From contig JAAYFC010000059.1 of the NCBI GenBank assembly GCA_012728435.1, positions 1 to 32,312 of the forward strand: a DNA stretch of 32,312 nt. The letters run 5' to 3'. A program made the translations under genes and the position numbers. Below are positions 14,168 to 22,274 of the stretch, piece by piece; position 1 is the first letter of the stretch; every line of letters starts with the position of its first letter. Under the pieces are notes generated by a model, which was not told the origin of the DNA, did no database searches, and saw only the letters and a list, made by a program, of their open reading frames with translations. This DNA is from Clostridiales bacterium (GTDB lineage: Bacteria; Bacillota; Clostridia; Christensenellales; Aristaeellaceae).

Positions 14168-15045
14168 TGCAGGCTGTATGGCAGAAAAGCAGCAGCATTA
14201 CCAGGGCAGCCTTTAAGTTTTTCAAGGTAGTGCTTTTGGTTTTGCTGTTTTTCCTGCTGCAGACGGTTGTCATACCACACCTCAAAATTGCGGGAATTAT
14301 GCCCAATTTATTGATGGTCATCATCGCAATTCTAACGGTGAGCTACGGCAAACTGTATGCCTTCATCTCCGGCGCCTTAATCGGCATCATCTTGGAGGCC
14401 ATGTCCTACAGCATCCCGCTGTATTATTTGCTGATTTATCCAGTGCTGGCGCTTTTATGTGCGCAGGTCTTTGCTGATATGTCCGATATCAAGCGCGAAA
14501 TGCGCCGCATCCGTGAAGCCCAGCGCCTCAGCGAGGCGGAGGCGCAAATTCAAGCGCCGTTTATGCGACGGCGGTTTCGCATCCGGATCCGCCTTCGCCG
14601 CGATTCACCGCATGACCTCAACGCGCATTTGCGTATTTTGCTTAATACGCTGATGCTTGTGTTCCTGTTTGAAGGGGTGATGATGCTTTACATCGCTTTA
14701 AGCGGCATCAGCGTCACCTTCAACCATATTGCGAGAATTCTCTACACAGCGGCCTATACCGCAGTTTGCTGCGTGGTGATGTTTCCGATCCGCGCCTGGC
14801 TGGGCTTGTACAAACGCCCGCGCCGGATGAAGGTTTCCGAGGAAGGGGAAATGGAGGTCACAACCAACCGCGAAATCCTGCGTCAGATTGCCCTGGTACC
14901 CGATGACGTGCCAGAACCCAAGAAGCAGGTCTTCCAATTCCTACGCAAAAAGCCTAAGGTTAAGAAGGAAGAACCAAAACAGGACAAGGAGACGGTGGAT
15001 GAAGCGGATTCATCCATTGAAGACGGGGAGGTGCCCACTTCATGA
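14167..15045 (+). CDS. mreD: MreD-like membrane protein with extra cytoplasmic segments
   Basis: MreD is a small multi-pass membrane protein of the elongasome. This one is 292 residues, against about 160-180 in most bacteria. Hydrophobic helices lie near 20-37, 43-60, 63-80, 85-103, 155-178 and 190-210. Between the fourth and fifth helix sits a highly basic insert (about 105-150; DIKREMRRIREAQRLSEAEA and RRRFRIRIRLRR). After the last helix a charged tail of about 75 residues follows (217-292). Identity rests on position between mreC and the PBP2 gene and on the helix pattern. The ATG at 14167 has GAGGAGG upstream and overlaps the mreC stop; its own stop overlaps the next ATG (ATGA). Confidence 0.82.
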   Translation: MQAVWQKSSSITRAAFKFFKVVLLVLLFFLLQTVVIPHLKIAGIMPNLLMVIIAILTVSYGKLYAFISGALIGIILEAMSYSIPLYYLLIYPVLALLCAQVFADMSDIKREMRRIREAQRLSEAEAQIQAPFMRRRFRIRIRLRRDSPHDLNAHLRILLNTLMLVFLFEGVMMLYIALSGISVTFNHIARILYTAAYTAVCCVVMFPIRAWLGLYKRPRRMKVSEEGEMEVTTNREILRQIALVPDDVPEPKKQVFQFLRKKPKVKKEEPKQDKETVDEADSSIEDGEVPTS

Positions 15046-17564
15046 AAATCAATCAAGCCATCATCAGACGATATCTACTCTTTATTGTCTTGATTGTTGT
15101 GCTTTTTTCTGCGCTGTTCGCAAAACTGTATAGTTTGCAGATTGTCAATGCGGATCAGTACCAGCAATCCGCCAGTTCCAGCAGCTTCAAAACGATTCGC
15201 TTAACCGGTCGCCGCGGCATGATTACGGACGCGGAAAGCGTCGTTTTCGCCATGAGCGAGGATATTTATAATGTCAGCTTCCTTGTTACCGACGCGGAGA
15301 TTCAAAATGATAAGCGTGTAAAGGAGCTGACAGCCTCCATCCTCAAAACCATCGGTATCGTCAAATCCTACGGGATTGAGATGAAAAACGAATTTGTTAT
15401 ACAGCGCAACCCGGAGACTGATTTGTGGGAGTTCAACTTCGGCAAGGGCATCTCCGAGAAGGCCTGGGAAATCCGTGAATCCTATTGGTATGGCAACCAC
15501 TATCTTTCCAAAACCAGATACCCAACAGCGGAGGATTGTTACAACTTCCTGTACAAACGCTATTTCCTGGATGAAGTGGAAAACCTGGATGAGCAGACAG
15601 CCCGCGAAATCATGGCTGTGTTCTCCGAGATGCGCATGAACATCTATAATTCAACTGCCATTATCATCGCGCAGAACATCCCCTTTGAAGCGGTTCAGGA
15701 GATTGCGGGCCTCACCATGTCCCTGCCTGGTATTGGCATTGACGTGGGGGAGAAACGCGTCTACCCGCGCAACAACGTCGCTTCGCAGATTATTGGCTAT
15801 GTCGGCCCTATCTCGGATCGCGACAATTTCGCGACAGAGCTGCGGCCCATGGGCTATCAGCTCAATGACATTATCGGCAAGGATGGTATTGAGCGATCCA
15901 TGGAAAACTGGCTGACGCCGAACATCGCCAGCCGATCTGGCAGCCGTGTAATGGAAAAGGACAACCGTGGCCGGTTGACCAGGCAGATGAGCAATACCCA
16001 GCCTACAGACGGCAACAATGTCAAGCTGACCATTATTGACAGCTACCAACGTGAAGCAGAGCGGGCCATCGCTGCCAATGTGGAGTACACCCGCGGCATT
16101 CAGGAGCGGGAAATGTTCAAGGATCGCTGGCGCAGTGTCAATAAGCTTAAATTGGAGAAGCGGGATTTCCTGGAGTATCCGCTGAAACTGGCAAGCACCG
16201 GTACCATGGTGGTGCTGGATATCCATACAGGCAAGGTGCTTGCCATGGCCCAATACCCCACCTTTGACCTAAACGCCATGGTCGCCGGCGGCAAAGAAGT
16301 AGAAAGCATCCTGCTGGATGAGCGAAACCCACTGCAGAATTATGCCATTCACTCCCGGGCGGAACCTGGCTCTATCTTCAAAATGGTGACAGGACTTGCC
16401 GCTTTGACCAACGGTGTTTTGGCTGTGGATGACCGTATTTCAGATGAAGGTCCCTACATGAAGTACACCACGAAAGAGGAAGACGCCCCGACCTGCTGGA
16501 TCGCTAAAGGCGCCAGAAAGCAGCACGCAGACCTCAATATCGTGTCGGGTCTTTCCAAGTCATGTAACTACTTTTTCTATACCTTAGCAGGAAGGCTCTA
16601 CGGCGATACAGGCAGTACCCTGCTGTACCAATATGCAGCCCAGATGGGCCTCACCACGCGCACCGGCATCCAACTGCCAGGTGAAGCGCGCAGCATCGTG
16701 GGCAACCAAACCTCGGTGTATGATCCCACAATGCCCGTGAACAAGCAGGAGATTGACCTGCCTCTCTTGATTGCCGCAAAGATCAAGCAGCATCTGCAAA
16801 ACATTGGTGCCAGCTATGGCATTACCTATGACGACAAGCGCTTGGACGCCTGCATCAAACAATTGATGGACATGGCCTTGGTGACTGACCAGGGCAAGTG
16901 GCCGGACGCCATGCGCCCCATTTTGATGGCGGAATTGAACATGACCCGCGAAATGGTCTGGCTGCAGGCTGTCATCGGAGAGATTTGGTACGCCCTCAAC
17001 GACCTGAAGTGGGGCGGCAGCATGGAGGTCCAGCTGGCGATTGGGCAGTCCATCACCGTACTCACACCTGCCGCTGTAGCGCGCTATGTCGCGGCCATTG
17101 GCAATGGGGGAACAGTCTATAACCTGTCCATCATTGACTCCATCATCTCTCCGGAAGGTGAGATTTTGAACCAATACCAACCCAGCGTCTTTGGCCAACT
17201 CGACAGCGCGCAGCCCTTTATGCCCTACATCAAGGAAGGGATGAAAGGTGTGGTTGACGAAGCTGGTACGGCCAAGCGGTATTTTGATGACTTCAAATAC
17301 AGGGATGAGTTGTGGGCGAAAACGGGGACCTCCCAGATAACCATTGGCAACATCAAGCTTGACCTGGAAAACAATGGCTGGTTTGTTGCACTTACGCCCT
17401 TCACCAAGCCTGCTGAAATCGCTGTGGTTGTGCTGATCCCTAACGGCAAAGCTGGCGCTGAGGCCACGCGCGCTGCGCGCGACTTCATTGGATGGTGGTA
17501 TGATGACCAGAATAAATTCACCGGTGAAGTGCCTGTGGTGCCCGGCAATCAGCTGATGCCATAA
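15042..17564 (+). CDS. mrdA: PBP2-type peptidoglycan transpeptidase with large insertion
   Basis: This class B penicillin-binding protein cross-links side-wall peptidoglycan as partner of RodA. It has one N-terminal membrane helix (about 9-30), a dimerisation/pedestal region (about 50-330) and a transpeptidase domain. The active-site motifs are SIFK (444-447), SCN (507-509) and KTGT (760-763). At 840 residues it is longer than usual (about 600-720). Between GIQLPGEA (542-549) and MEVQLAIGQS (661-670), where canonical proteins have only a short loop, there are roughly 100 extra residues (about 560-660), mostly helical in appearance. The ATG overlaps the mreD stop, with GGGGAGG upstream. Its position with MreBCD and RodA argues for the elongation rather than the septal enzyme. 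Confidence 0.93.
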   Translation: MKINQAIIRRYLLFIVLIVVLFSALFAKLYSLQIVNADQYQQSASSSSFKTIRLTGRRGMITDAESVVFAMSEDIYNVSFLVTDAEIQNDKRVKELTASILKTIGIVKSYGIEMKNEFVIQRNPETDLWEFNFGKGISEKAWEIRESYWYGNHYLSKTRYPTAEDCYNFLYKRYFLDEVENLDEQTAREIMAVFSEMRMNIYNSTAIIIAQNIPFEAVQEIAGLTMSLPGIGIDVGEKRVYPRNNVASQIIGYVGPISDRDNFATELRPMGYQLNDIIGKDGIERSMENWLTPNIASRSGSRVMEKDNRGRLTRQMSNTQPTDGNNVKLTIIDSYQREAERAIAANVEYTRGIQEREMFKDRWRSVNKLKLEKRDFLEYPLKLASTGTMVVLDIHTGKVLAMAQYPTFDLNAMVAGGKEVESILLDERNPLQNYAIHSRAEPGSIFKMVTGLAALTNGVLAVDDRISDEGPYMKYTTKEEDAPTCWIAKGARKQHADLNIVSGLSKSCNYFFYTLAGRLYGDTGSTLLYQYAAQMGLTTRTGIQLPGEARSIVGNQTSVYDPTMPVNKQEIDLPLLIAAKIKQHLQNIGASYGITYDDKRLDACIKQLMDMALVTDQGKWPDAMRPILMAELNMTREMVWLQAVIGEIWYALNDLKWGGSMEVQLAIGQSITVLTPAAVARYVAAIGNGGTVYNLSIIDSIISPEGEILNQYQPSVFGQLDSAQPFMPYIKEGMKGVVDEAGTAKRYFDDFKYRDELWAKTGTSQITIGNIKLDLENNGWFVALTPFTKPAEIAVVVLIPNGKAGAEATRAARDFIGWWYDDQNKFTGEVPVVPGNQLMP

Positions 17565-17573
17565 GGAGGAGAC

Positions 17574-18365
17574 ATGGCGAAGTCCTATGTATTCATCTCT
17601 GGCAAAGGCGGTGTGGGGAAGTCCACACTGGCCTCCGCCTTGGCTGTTTTTGCCGCGCAAGCTGGTAAAAGGGTCGCGGTCATTGATGGTGACATTGGGC
17701 TGAGGAGTCTGGACTTGATGCTGGGGCTGCAGGACTTGGTCCTGTACGATATGGCGGATTTGGTCAAGCGTCGCTGCTCGCTTAACCAGGCGTTGATTCA
17801 GCATCCGGAGTACCCCTCTTTGTATTTGATGGTGGGCGGCCAGCAGGCCAGGCCCAAAGACTTTCAAAAGCAAGACATGCAAAAGATTCTGCGCACCTTA
17901 AAGAAGCGTTTTGACCTTGTGTTGGTTGATGGGCCTGCAGGCCTTGGGCGGGGTGCGCGTATCTTCGCTGATTTGGTGGATGAGGTGCTTGTCGTCGCGA
18001 CACCTGACCCGGTCGCCATCAGAAGCGCTGAAAAAATGGCGTCTCAACTGTACGCCGCGGGCGTCCGCCCCGCGATGCTGCTCAACCGCATGAACGCGCA
18101 GTACGTATTGGATGGTCATTTTGCTCAGCCGCAGAACCTGTCCTTCAGCTTGGACATTCCCCTTCTGGGTGTGTTTGAGGACAGCAAGCTCCTGTATGAA
18201 GCAGCCTTGCAAGGGAAAAACGCTGCGCTGGCAGATGACGAGGGCTTCAAGGCCGCACTTTCCAATCTCTTGCACCGCATGGAGGGGGAATCCTTGCCCC
18301 TGCCCGAGTACAAGCCAGAGAAACTGAACATCTTCCAGCGCATCTGGAAGTGGCTTGAGGATTAA
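17574..18365 (+). CDS. minD: MinD-like ATPase for division-site placement
   Basis: MinD is a membrane-cycling ATPase that carries the FtsZ inhibitor MinC. The 263-residue protein has the deviant Walker A KGGVGKST (11-18) with the signature Lys11, the switch I motif DGDIGLRSLDLMLG and a Walker B-like LVLVDGPAGLG. The C-terminal amphipathic helix LNIFQRIWKWLED (251-263) is a clear membrane-targeting sequence, which favours MinD over ParA. No minC or minE lies in the window; minD sits between the PBP2 gene and rodA. AAGGAGGAGAC precedes the ATG. It could instead have taken on another positioning job. Confidence 0.88.
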   Translation: MAKSYVFISGKGGVGKSTLASALAVFAAQAGKRVAVIDGDIGLRSLDLMLGLQDLVLYDMADLVKRRCSLNQALIQHPEYPSLYLMVGGQQARPKDFQKQDMQKILRTLKKRFDLVLVDGPAGLGRGARIFADLVDEVLVVATPDPVAIRSAEKMASQLYAAGVRPAMLLNRMNAQYVLDGHFAQPQNLSFSLDIPLLGVFEDSKLLYEAALQGKNAALADDEGFKAALSNLLHRMEGESLPLPEYKPEKLNIFQRIWKWLED

Positions 18366-18367
18366 TG

Positions 18368-19657
18368 ATGAGTATTTTTGAGGATAAACGGTCCAGACCG
18401 CATTTTGATTTTACCCTGTTGATCATCACCTATTTGTTGATGATAATAGGCGTATTGGCGATATCCGTTGCTACCTTTGACCCCAATGTCTCCGGTGATT
18501 TGCCTTTGCTTAACCGCATCCTGGCATCCAACACCGGCTCCTGGCAGGCCATCTTTGTGGTTGCCTCCCCGGCAGCGGTTTGGTTTATCGTCAGCATCCC
18601 CTACGAGCATTTTAAAACCTTCGCGCCTGTTTATTACCTTGGCATTGTGGGCTTTTTGCTGGTTGTGCTTGTCACTTCCTCCGCAATCCGCGACGTCAAA
18701 GCCTGGTTTGAGCTTTCGCTTGGCCGTATGCTGCAGCCCAGTGAGTTTGCCAAGATTACGATTATCCTCATGTTGGCAAAGGAGTTGTCCAGCAACGTGA
18801 AGCCTTTGAGCAACATGCGCTCTATCATCCGTCTTGGAGTGATCGTCATGCTGCCATCCGCCATCACGGTCTTGTCCGGTGAGACCGGCAGCGTCATTGT
18901 CATGGTGGGCATCGCTTACACGATGTTGTATTTCAGCGATGTGGACTGGAAATGGCTTTTGTCCATAGGGGCTATTGGTGCATTGGGTATTGTCGGCTTC
19001 TTCGCCTACGGCATCATCGGCGGCAGCTCTAACTACATTTTCTATCGTATTCTGGCCTTTATGGATCCTCATTCCTATGCGCAGGGGCCAGGTTTGCAGC
19101 TGTTGCGCTCGCAACAGGCGATTGGTTCGGGGGGACTGACTGGTGTCGGTTTGTTTGTGCCAGGCTCCATGAGCCAGCTGAACTTTATCCCAGAGGATTG
19201 GACCGACTTTGTGTTTGCCTCAGTGGGGGAGGCAGTAGGCTTCATTGGCTCTGCTGTTATTGTGCTGCTCTTTTTGTTCTTGATACTGCGTTTGCTGTAT
19301 TTGTCGCGCTTTACCTATGATCAATTTGGCCGGCAGATTATCATTGGCATCATGGCCATGATATTCATTCATGTGTTCCAGAACATCGCGATGACCATTG
19401 GCTTAATGCCCATCACCGGCATCCCGCTGCCCTTTATCAGCTATGGCGGATCCAATCTCTTAACCAATGTCATTGGGATCTCACTGGTGCTCAACGTGAC
19501 CAGAAACCGCACTGGCTCCATGCCCGCGTATAACCTGCCGGCGGGCAGTACCATTCGCACGCGCAAAAGGCGGCGCGCCTCCATCTTTGTCAACATGACC
19601 AAGCGTGACAGCATCCGCAACATCAAAAAACAGCGGCGCAAGCAGGTTGAGGAATAA
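18368..19657 (+). CDS. rodA: RodA, SEDS-family peptidoglycan glycosyltransferase
   Basis: RodA polymerises glycan strands from lipid II during elongation and works with PBP2. This 429-residue multi-pass protein has the SEDS signatures IGSGGLTGVGLF, LNFIPEDWTDFVFASVGE with the TDF Asp expected to be catalytic, and LPFISYGGSNLLTN near the end. The extra C-terminal 45 residues are strongly basic (RTRKRRRAS and IKKQRRKQ). RodA is favoured over FtsW because of its place in the mreBCD-mrdA operon. ATG codons at 18365 and 18368 are both possible; GAGG at 18357-18360 is better spaced for 18368. It ends the operon. Confidence 0.92.
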   Translation: MSIFEDKRSRPHFDFTLLIITYLLMIIGVLAISVATFDPNVSGDLPLLNRILASNTGSWQAIFVVASPAAVWFIVSIPYEHFKTFAPVYYLGIVGFLLVVLVTSSAIRDVKAWFELSLGRMLQPSEFAKITIILMLAKELSSNVKPLSNMRSIIRLGVIVMLPSAITVLSGETGSVIVMVGIAYTMLYFSDVDWKWLLSIGAIGALGIVGFFAYGIIGGSSNYIFYRILAFMDPHSYAQGPGLQLLRSQQAIGSGGLTGVGLFVPGSMSQLNFIPEDWTDFVFASVGEAVGFIGSAVIVLLFLFLILRLLYLSRFTYDQFGRQIIIGIMAMIFIHVFQNIAMTIGLMPITGIPLPFISYGGSNLLTNVIGISLVLNVTRNRTGSMPAYNLPAGSTIRTRKRRRASIFVNMTKRDSIRNIKKQRRKQVEE

Positions 19658-19704
19658 AAAGCCAGCTGACAAAGCAGTAAACCTCTCAAATTTTTCTCAA
19701 TGGC

Positions 19705-19733
19705 TTGTCATTGCTGCGTACCCTATGTATAAT
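19705..19733 (+). promoter_or_regulatory. strong sigma-A promoter for the zinc-ribbon/phosphoesterase pair
   Basis: TTGTCA (19705-19710) and a perfect TATAAT (19728-19733) are separated by 17 bases. Transcription should start near 19740, 28 bases before the ATG at 19768. Confidence 0.82.
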
Positions 19734-19767
19734 GCCGCCAAGATCAAGGTTTGAATGGAGGGCTCCG

Positions 19768-20151
19768 ATGGCTCTTGTGAAATGTCCGCGATGCGAACTG
19801 AACTATATGAAGACAAGTGATGCAATGTGCAAGGTCTGTTACCGTGAGTTGCACGGTAAATTGCCCGTTGAAGAAATAGAAGTCTGCTCCACATGCAACG
19901 AGGCCAAAGCGCTGCCCGGCAAAGATGTATGCTTGTATTGCCTGCGAGAGATGGACAAGCAAAAGGGCGTAAAGACTGAGCTGGATGAGCCGGTGGAGAT
20001 TGGGCTTGATCCTGTCAGCGGGATGGAGGAGATGATCCCTGAGATGGCGGAGGATGAGGAACCCGACTATCACTCCCTGGGTGACGCACTTTCCCTTGAA
20101 GCCATGAGTGAGCAAGAGCAAGAGGACGACGACGAGGAGATGGATGACTGA
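19768..20151 (+). CDS. small zinc-ribbon protein of unknown function
   Basis: I do not recognise a named family. The 127-residue protein has four CxxC pairs in its first half: CPRC (6-9), CKVC (21-24), CSTC (40-43) and CLYC (55-58), which could bind two zinc ions. The second half (about 66-127) is very acidic and ends in EDDDEEMDD, so it is probably flexible. There is no signal peptide or membrane segment. The ATG at 19768 has GGAGGG (19757-19762) upstream and follows a strong promoter. The 3' end overlaps the phosphoesterase gene by 8 bases, so the two are co-translated and may act together. Confidence 0.75.
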   Translation: MALVKCPRCELNYMKTSDAMCKVCYRELHGKLPVEEIEVCSTCNEAKALPGKDVCLYCLREMDKQKGVKTELDEPVEIGLDPVSGMEEMIPEMAEDEEPDYHSLGDALSLEAMSEQEQEDDDEEMDD

Positions 20152-20863
20152 ATCTCCCCGCATTTTTGCCATCAGCGACCTGCACCTGCCGGGTGGACAG
20201 GACAAATCCATGGATTTGTTTGGTGCTCACTGGCAGGATCATTTTATTAAGATCCAGGAGGACTGGCAGCAGAGGGTGGGGGAGCAGGACATCGTTCTCA
20301 TTCCCGGCGATATTTCCTGGGCGATGCGTTTGGAGGAAGCCATCACTGATCTGAGGCAGATTGGTGAACTGCCTGGTCAAAAAATCATGATCAAGGGCAA
20401 CCACGATTTTTGGTGGAGCGCCATCAGCAATGTACGTGCGAACTTGTCCGCTGGTTTTTACGCCATACAAAATGACGCGGTGACCTTGCCTGGTTACGTG
20501 TTCGCGGGCTCGCGCGGCTGGGTTATGCCCGGCGACGAAGAGGAAGAAAAGGACACCCAAAAGATCTACAACCGCGAGTTGATTCGCCTGGAGATGTCCC
20601 TGCAGCGGGCGCAAAAATTGCGGCAGGATAATAAACTGATTGTCCTTTGCCATTTCCCGCCTTGCAACCAAAAAGGGGAGGACACCGCGGTAAGCCAATT
20701 GCTTGAACGATACAAGGCGGATGCGGTGGTCTATGGACATCTGCATGGGCAGGCCTGCGCTGCTGGCTTTCAGGGTTTGAAAAACGGTGTCCTGTACTAT
20801 TTGACCTCATGCGACTGTATCAACTTCCGCCTTTTGGAAATAACCGATGATATTTGCAGATAA
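20144..20863 (+). CDS. calcineurin-like metallophosphoesterase
   Basis: This 239-residue enzyme belongs to the calcineurin-like metallophosphoesterases and resembles the bacterial predicted phosphohydrolases of COG1768. The five metal motifs are all present in order: ISDLHL, LIPGDISWAM, IKGNHDFWW, LCHFPP and VYGHLHG. The spacing fits a complete active site with two metal ions. The substrate is unknown. It is probably cytoplasmic, as no signal peptide is seen. The ATG at 20144 overlaps the preceding stop and has GAGGAG (20134-20139) upstream. It is the last gene of a two-gene operon. Confidence 0.88.
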   Translation: MTESPRIFAISDLHLPGGQDKSMDLFGAHWQDHFIKIQEDWQQRVGEQDIVLIPGDISWAMRLEEAITDLRQIGELPGQKIMIKGNHDFWWSAISNVRANLSAGFYAIQNDAVTLPGYVFAGSRGWVMPGDEEEEKDTQKIYNRELIRLEMSLQRAQKLRQDNKLIVLCHFPPCNQKGEDTAVSQLLERYKADAVVYGHLHGQACAAGFQGLKNGVLYYLTSCDCINFRLLEITDDICR

Positions 20864-21107
20864 TCGCAGAACAGAACAATAGACGGGGCTTCCCAAAGAA
20901 AAATTCAGCCATTTATTTAACAATTTCATGATTCAATACAAGTAAACCCGGCAATTTCCCGTTAATTGATACAAAAGAACTAACTAAAAAAACATCCGTT
21001 CCCATTTAAAGACTGCGAAAGCCGAACAGGTATTCTCAGTTTTTCTTGATGTCGGCTGATAAACCTTCCTTATTCACCCAAAACTTTCCAATCAACAGCT
21101 GTGGTTG
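20864..21107. other. AT-rich gene-free stretch upstream of mraZ
   Basis: No gene is visible between the phosphoesterase stop and the mraZ control region. The stretch is clearly richer in A and T than its surroundings. It holds a distant inverted repeat AGCCGA (21020-21025) and TCGGCT (21052-21057), whose loop contains TTTTT. No convincing terminator for the upstream gene was found. Confidence 0.55.
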
Positions 21108-21137
21108 TTTACGCAGGATTCCATCTTGTGGTATTTT
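21108..21137 (+). promoter_or_regulatory. candidate extended -10 promoter of mraZ
   Basis: TTTACG (21108-21113) and TATTTT (21132-21137) are 18 bases apart, and TGG just before TATTTT gives an extended -10. Each hexamer matches consensus at four of six positions. The call is supported by its overlap with the first MraZ-type repeat. Confidence 0.45.
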
Positions 21138-21173
21138 GTGTACGAAAAGGGCGATAAGTGGTGATTGGTGGTG
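21128..21173 (+). promoter_or_regulatory. probable MraZ operator: five 10-bp phased repeats
   Basis: Hexamers start exactly every 10 bases at 21128 (GTGGTA), 21138 (GTGTAC), 21148 (AGGGCG), 21158 (GTGGTG) and 21168 (GTGGTG). The 4-base spacers are TTTT, GAAA, ATAA and ATTG. MraZ is known to bind short G-rich repeats at about 10-bp spacing before its own gene. The array runs from the -10 box to the ribosome binding site of mraZ. Confidence 0.65.
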
Positions 21174-21179
21174 AAGAAC

Positions 21180-21731
21180 ATGCCGGATGAGGGCATCCAT
21201 TCCCAAAAGAAGAATTCCAGGACAGAAGATCAGCAAAGCGCGGATTCCACGCGCCGCTTGGGTTTTATTGGGGTTTATAACCACTCCATCGATGGAAAGG
21301 GCAGGGTTATCGTACCGCTGCCGTTTCGCAGCCTTTTGGGTGACCGCATTATCGTCGGGGTCAATATGGCTCAGGACTCCATCGCGATCTATCCCTACGA
21401 TGTGTGGGAGGAGAAGGTGGATATGCTTACCAAGCTTAGCCGCGAGGATGTCTCCGCGGAGTTCTTTTTGGCCCGGTTTGCGATGTACTCCTTTGATGGC
21501 CTGGGATATGACTCCCAGGGGCGCGTGTTGCTGCCAGCAGCCCTGCGCGAACTGTTCCTGACAAATGCCCAAGGCGTACAGGTATCCGGCACAACAGAGT
21601 ACGTGCGCATCATCTCTGATGAGCAGGCCAAGCAGGAGCGCGAACAGTTCAACACCCGCTTCCCCAATCCGCTTGAAGCCATCAGTGAGATTCAGGCACG
21701 GGCAAGAATGAAGACAAACGAGGGGTTATAA
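21180..21731 (+). CDS. mraZ: MraZ, transcriptional regulator of the dcw cluster
   Basis: MraZ is an AbrB-like DNA-binding protein that controls its own division and wall operon. Both family motifs are clear: NHSIDGKGRVIVP (about 34-46) and YDSQGRVLLPAAL (about 107-119). The 183 residues exceed the usual 140-150 because about 26 polar residues precede the normal family start (GFIGVYNHS). The ATG at 21180 is the best start: GGTGG at 21167-21171 is correctly spaced, and no other ATG lies before the conserved part. TTG or GTG at 21165-21171 would place the start inside the operator repeats. Next is ftsL; rsmH, which normally follows, is absent. Confidence 0.9.
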   Translation: MPDEGIHSQKKNSRTEDQQSADSTRRLGFIGVYNHSIDGKGRVIVPLPFRSLLGDRIIVGVNMAQDSIAIYPYDVWEEKVDMLTKLSREDVSAEFFLARFAMYSFDGLGYDSQGRVLLPAALRELFLTNAQGVQVSGTTEYVRIISDEQAKQEREQFNTRFPNPLEAISEIQARARMKTNEGL

Positions 21732-21758
21732 ACCAGGCCCTTCAGAGAGGACATAAGG

Positions 21759-22253
21759 ATGCAGCAGACAAAACAAGCAAACTACAGGCAATACGTTTTG
21801 GCGGGTGACACCTTAACCAAGCGTGAGCGCATTGCTGTGTCCTCCCATGTCAATGTCGACAACCCGGGCACCCAGGACACACGGGATGTATTTATCGCAA
21901 ACCGGCCGCAACGGCAGGCCTTCTGCATCCGGATGAAATGGGCGTTCATCTTTATTCTCATCAGCATCGTTCTTTGTCTGTTCATGATTGGCAGCAAAAT
22001 CGCCTTGACGCGGGCGCTTCATGAAGAGTATGCTCTGCTGGGCGAGCGTTATCGTGTTGCGCAAACAGAGCATCGCCGCCTGAAGGAGGCTTTCAGTCAA
22101 AAGAGCGATGCCTCCGGAGTTTGCTATTATGCCGTGCAATCCTTGGGTATGCGTCTTGCGGGACACGCGGAGACCATCGGAGTGCAGGCGGCTGGTATCC
22201 CATTTACGACTCTCCCAGACACACAGCTGGGGAGCGCGTCAAACGGGCACTGA
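21759..22253 (+). CDS. ftsL: FtsL-like division protein
   Basis: FtsL is a bitopic membrane protein that pairs with DivIC/FtsB and activates septal wall synthesis. Sequence identity in this family is always low. The 164-residue protein fits by topology: a polar cytoplasmic N-terminus (1-58), one membrane helix (about 60-82; FIFILISIVLCLFMIGS), then an extracytoplasmic coiled-coil segment (about 85-115) and a short tail with YYAVQSLGM, like the usual FtsL ending around LGM. Position just upstream of murE supports this. AGAGAGG lies before the ATG. The cytoplasmic part is longer than in Bacillus FtsL. Confidence 0.7.
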   Translation: MQQTKQANYRQYVLAGDTLTKRERIAVSSHVNVDNPGTQDTRDVFIANRPQRQAFCIRMKWAFIFILISIVLCLFMIGSKIALTRALHEEYALLGERYRVAQTEHRRLKEAFSQKSDASGVCYYAVQSLGMRLAGHAETIGVQAAGIPFTTLPDTQLGSASNGH

Positions 22254-22274
22254 TGAGACTGATGAGGTTAATGT

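Noticed and set aside
16584-17882. 432-codon minus-strand frame
   Set aside because: It is a shadow of the PBP2 and minD genes. Those frames carry clear family motifs, and this one has none and no start signals.
19640-19700. Terminator after rodA
   Set aside because: TTGAGG and CCTCTCAA could pair only with a bulge and a long loop before TTTTT. It is too weak to list.
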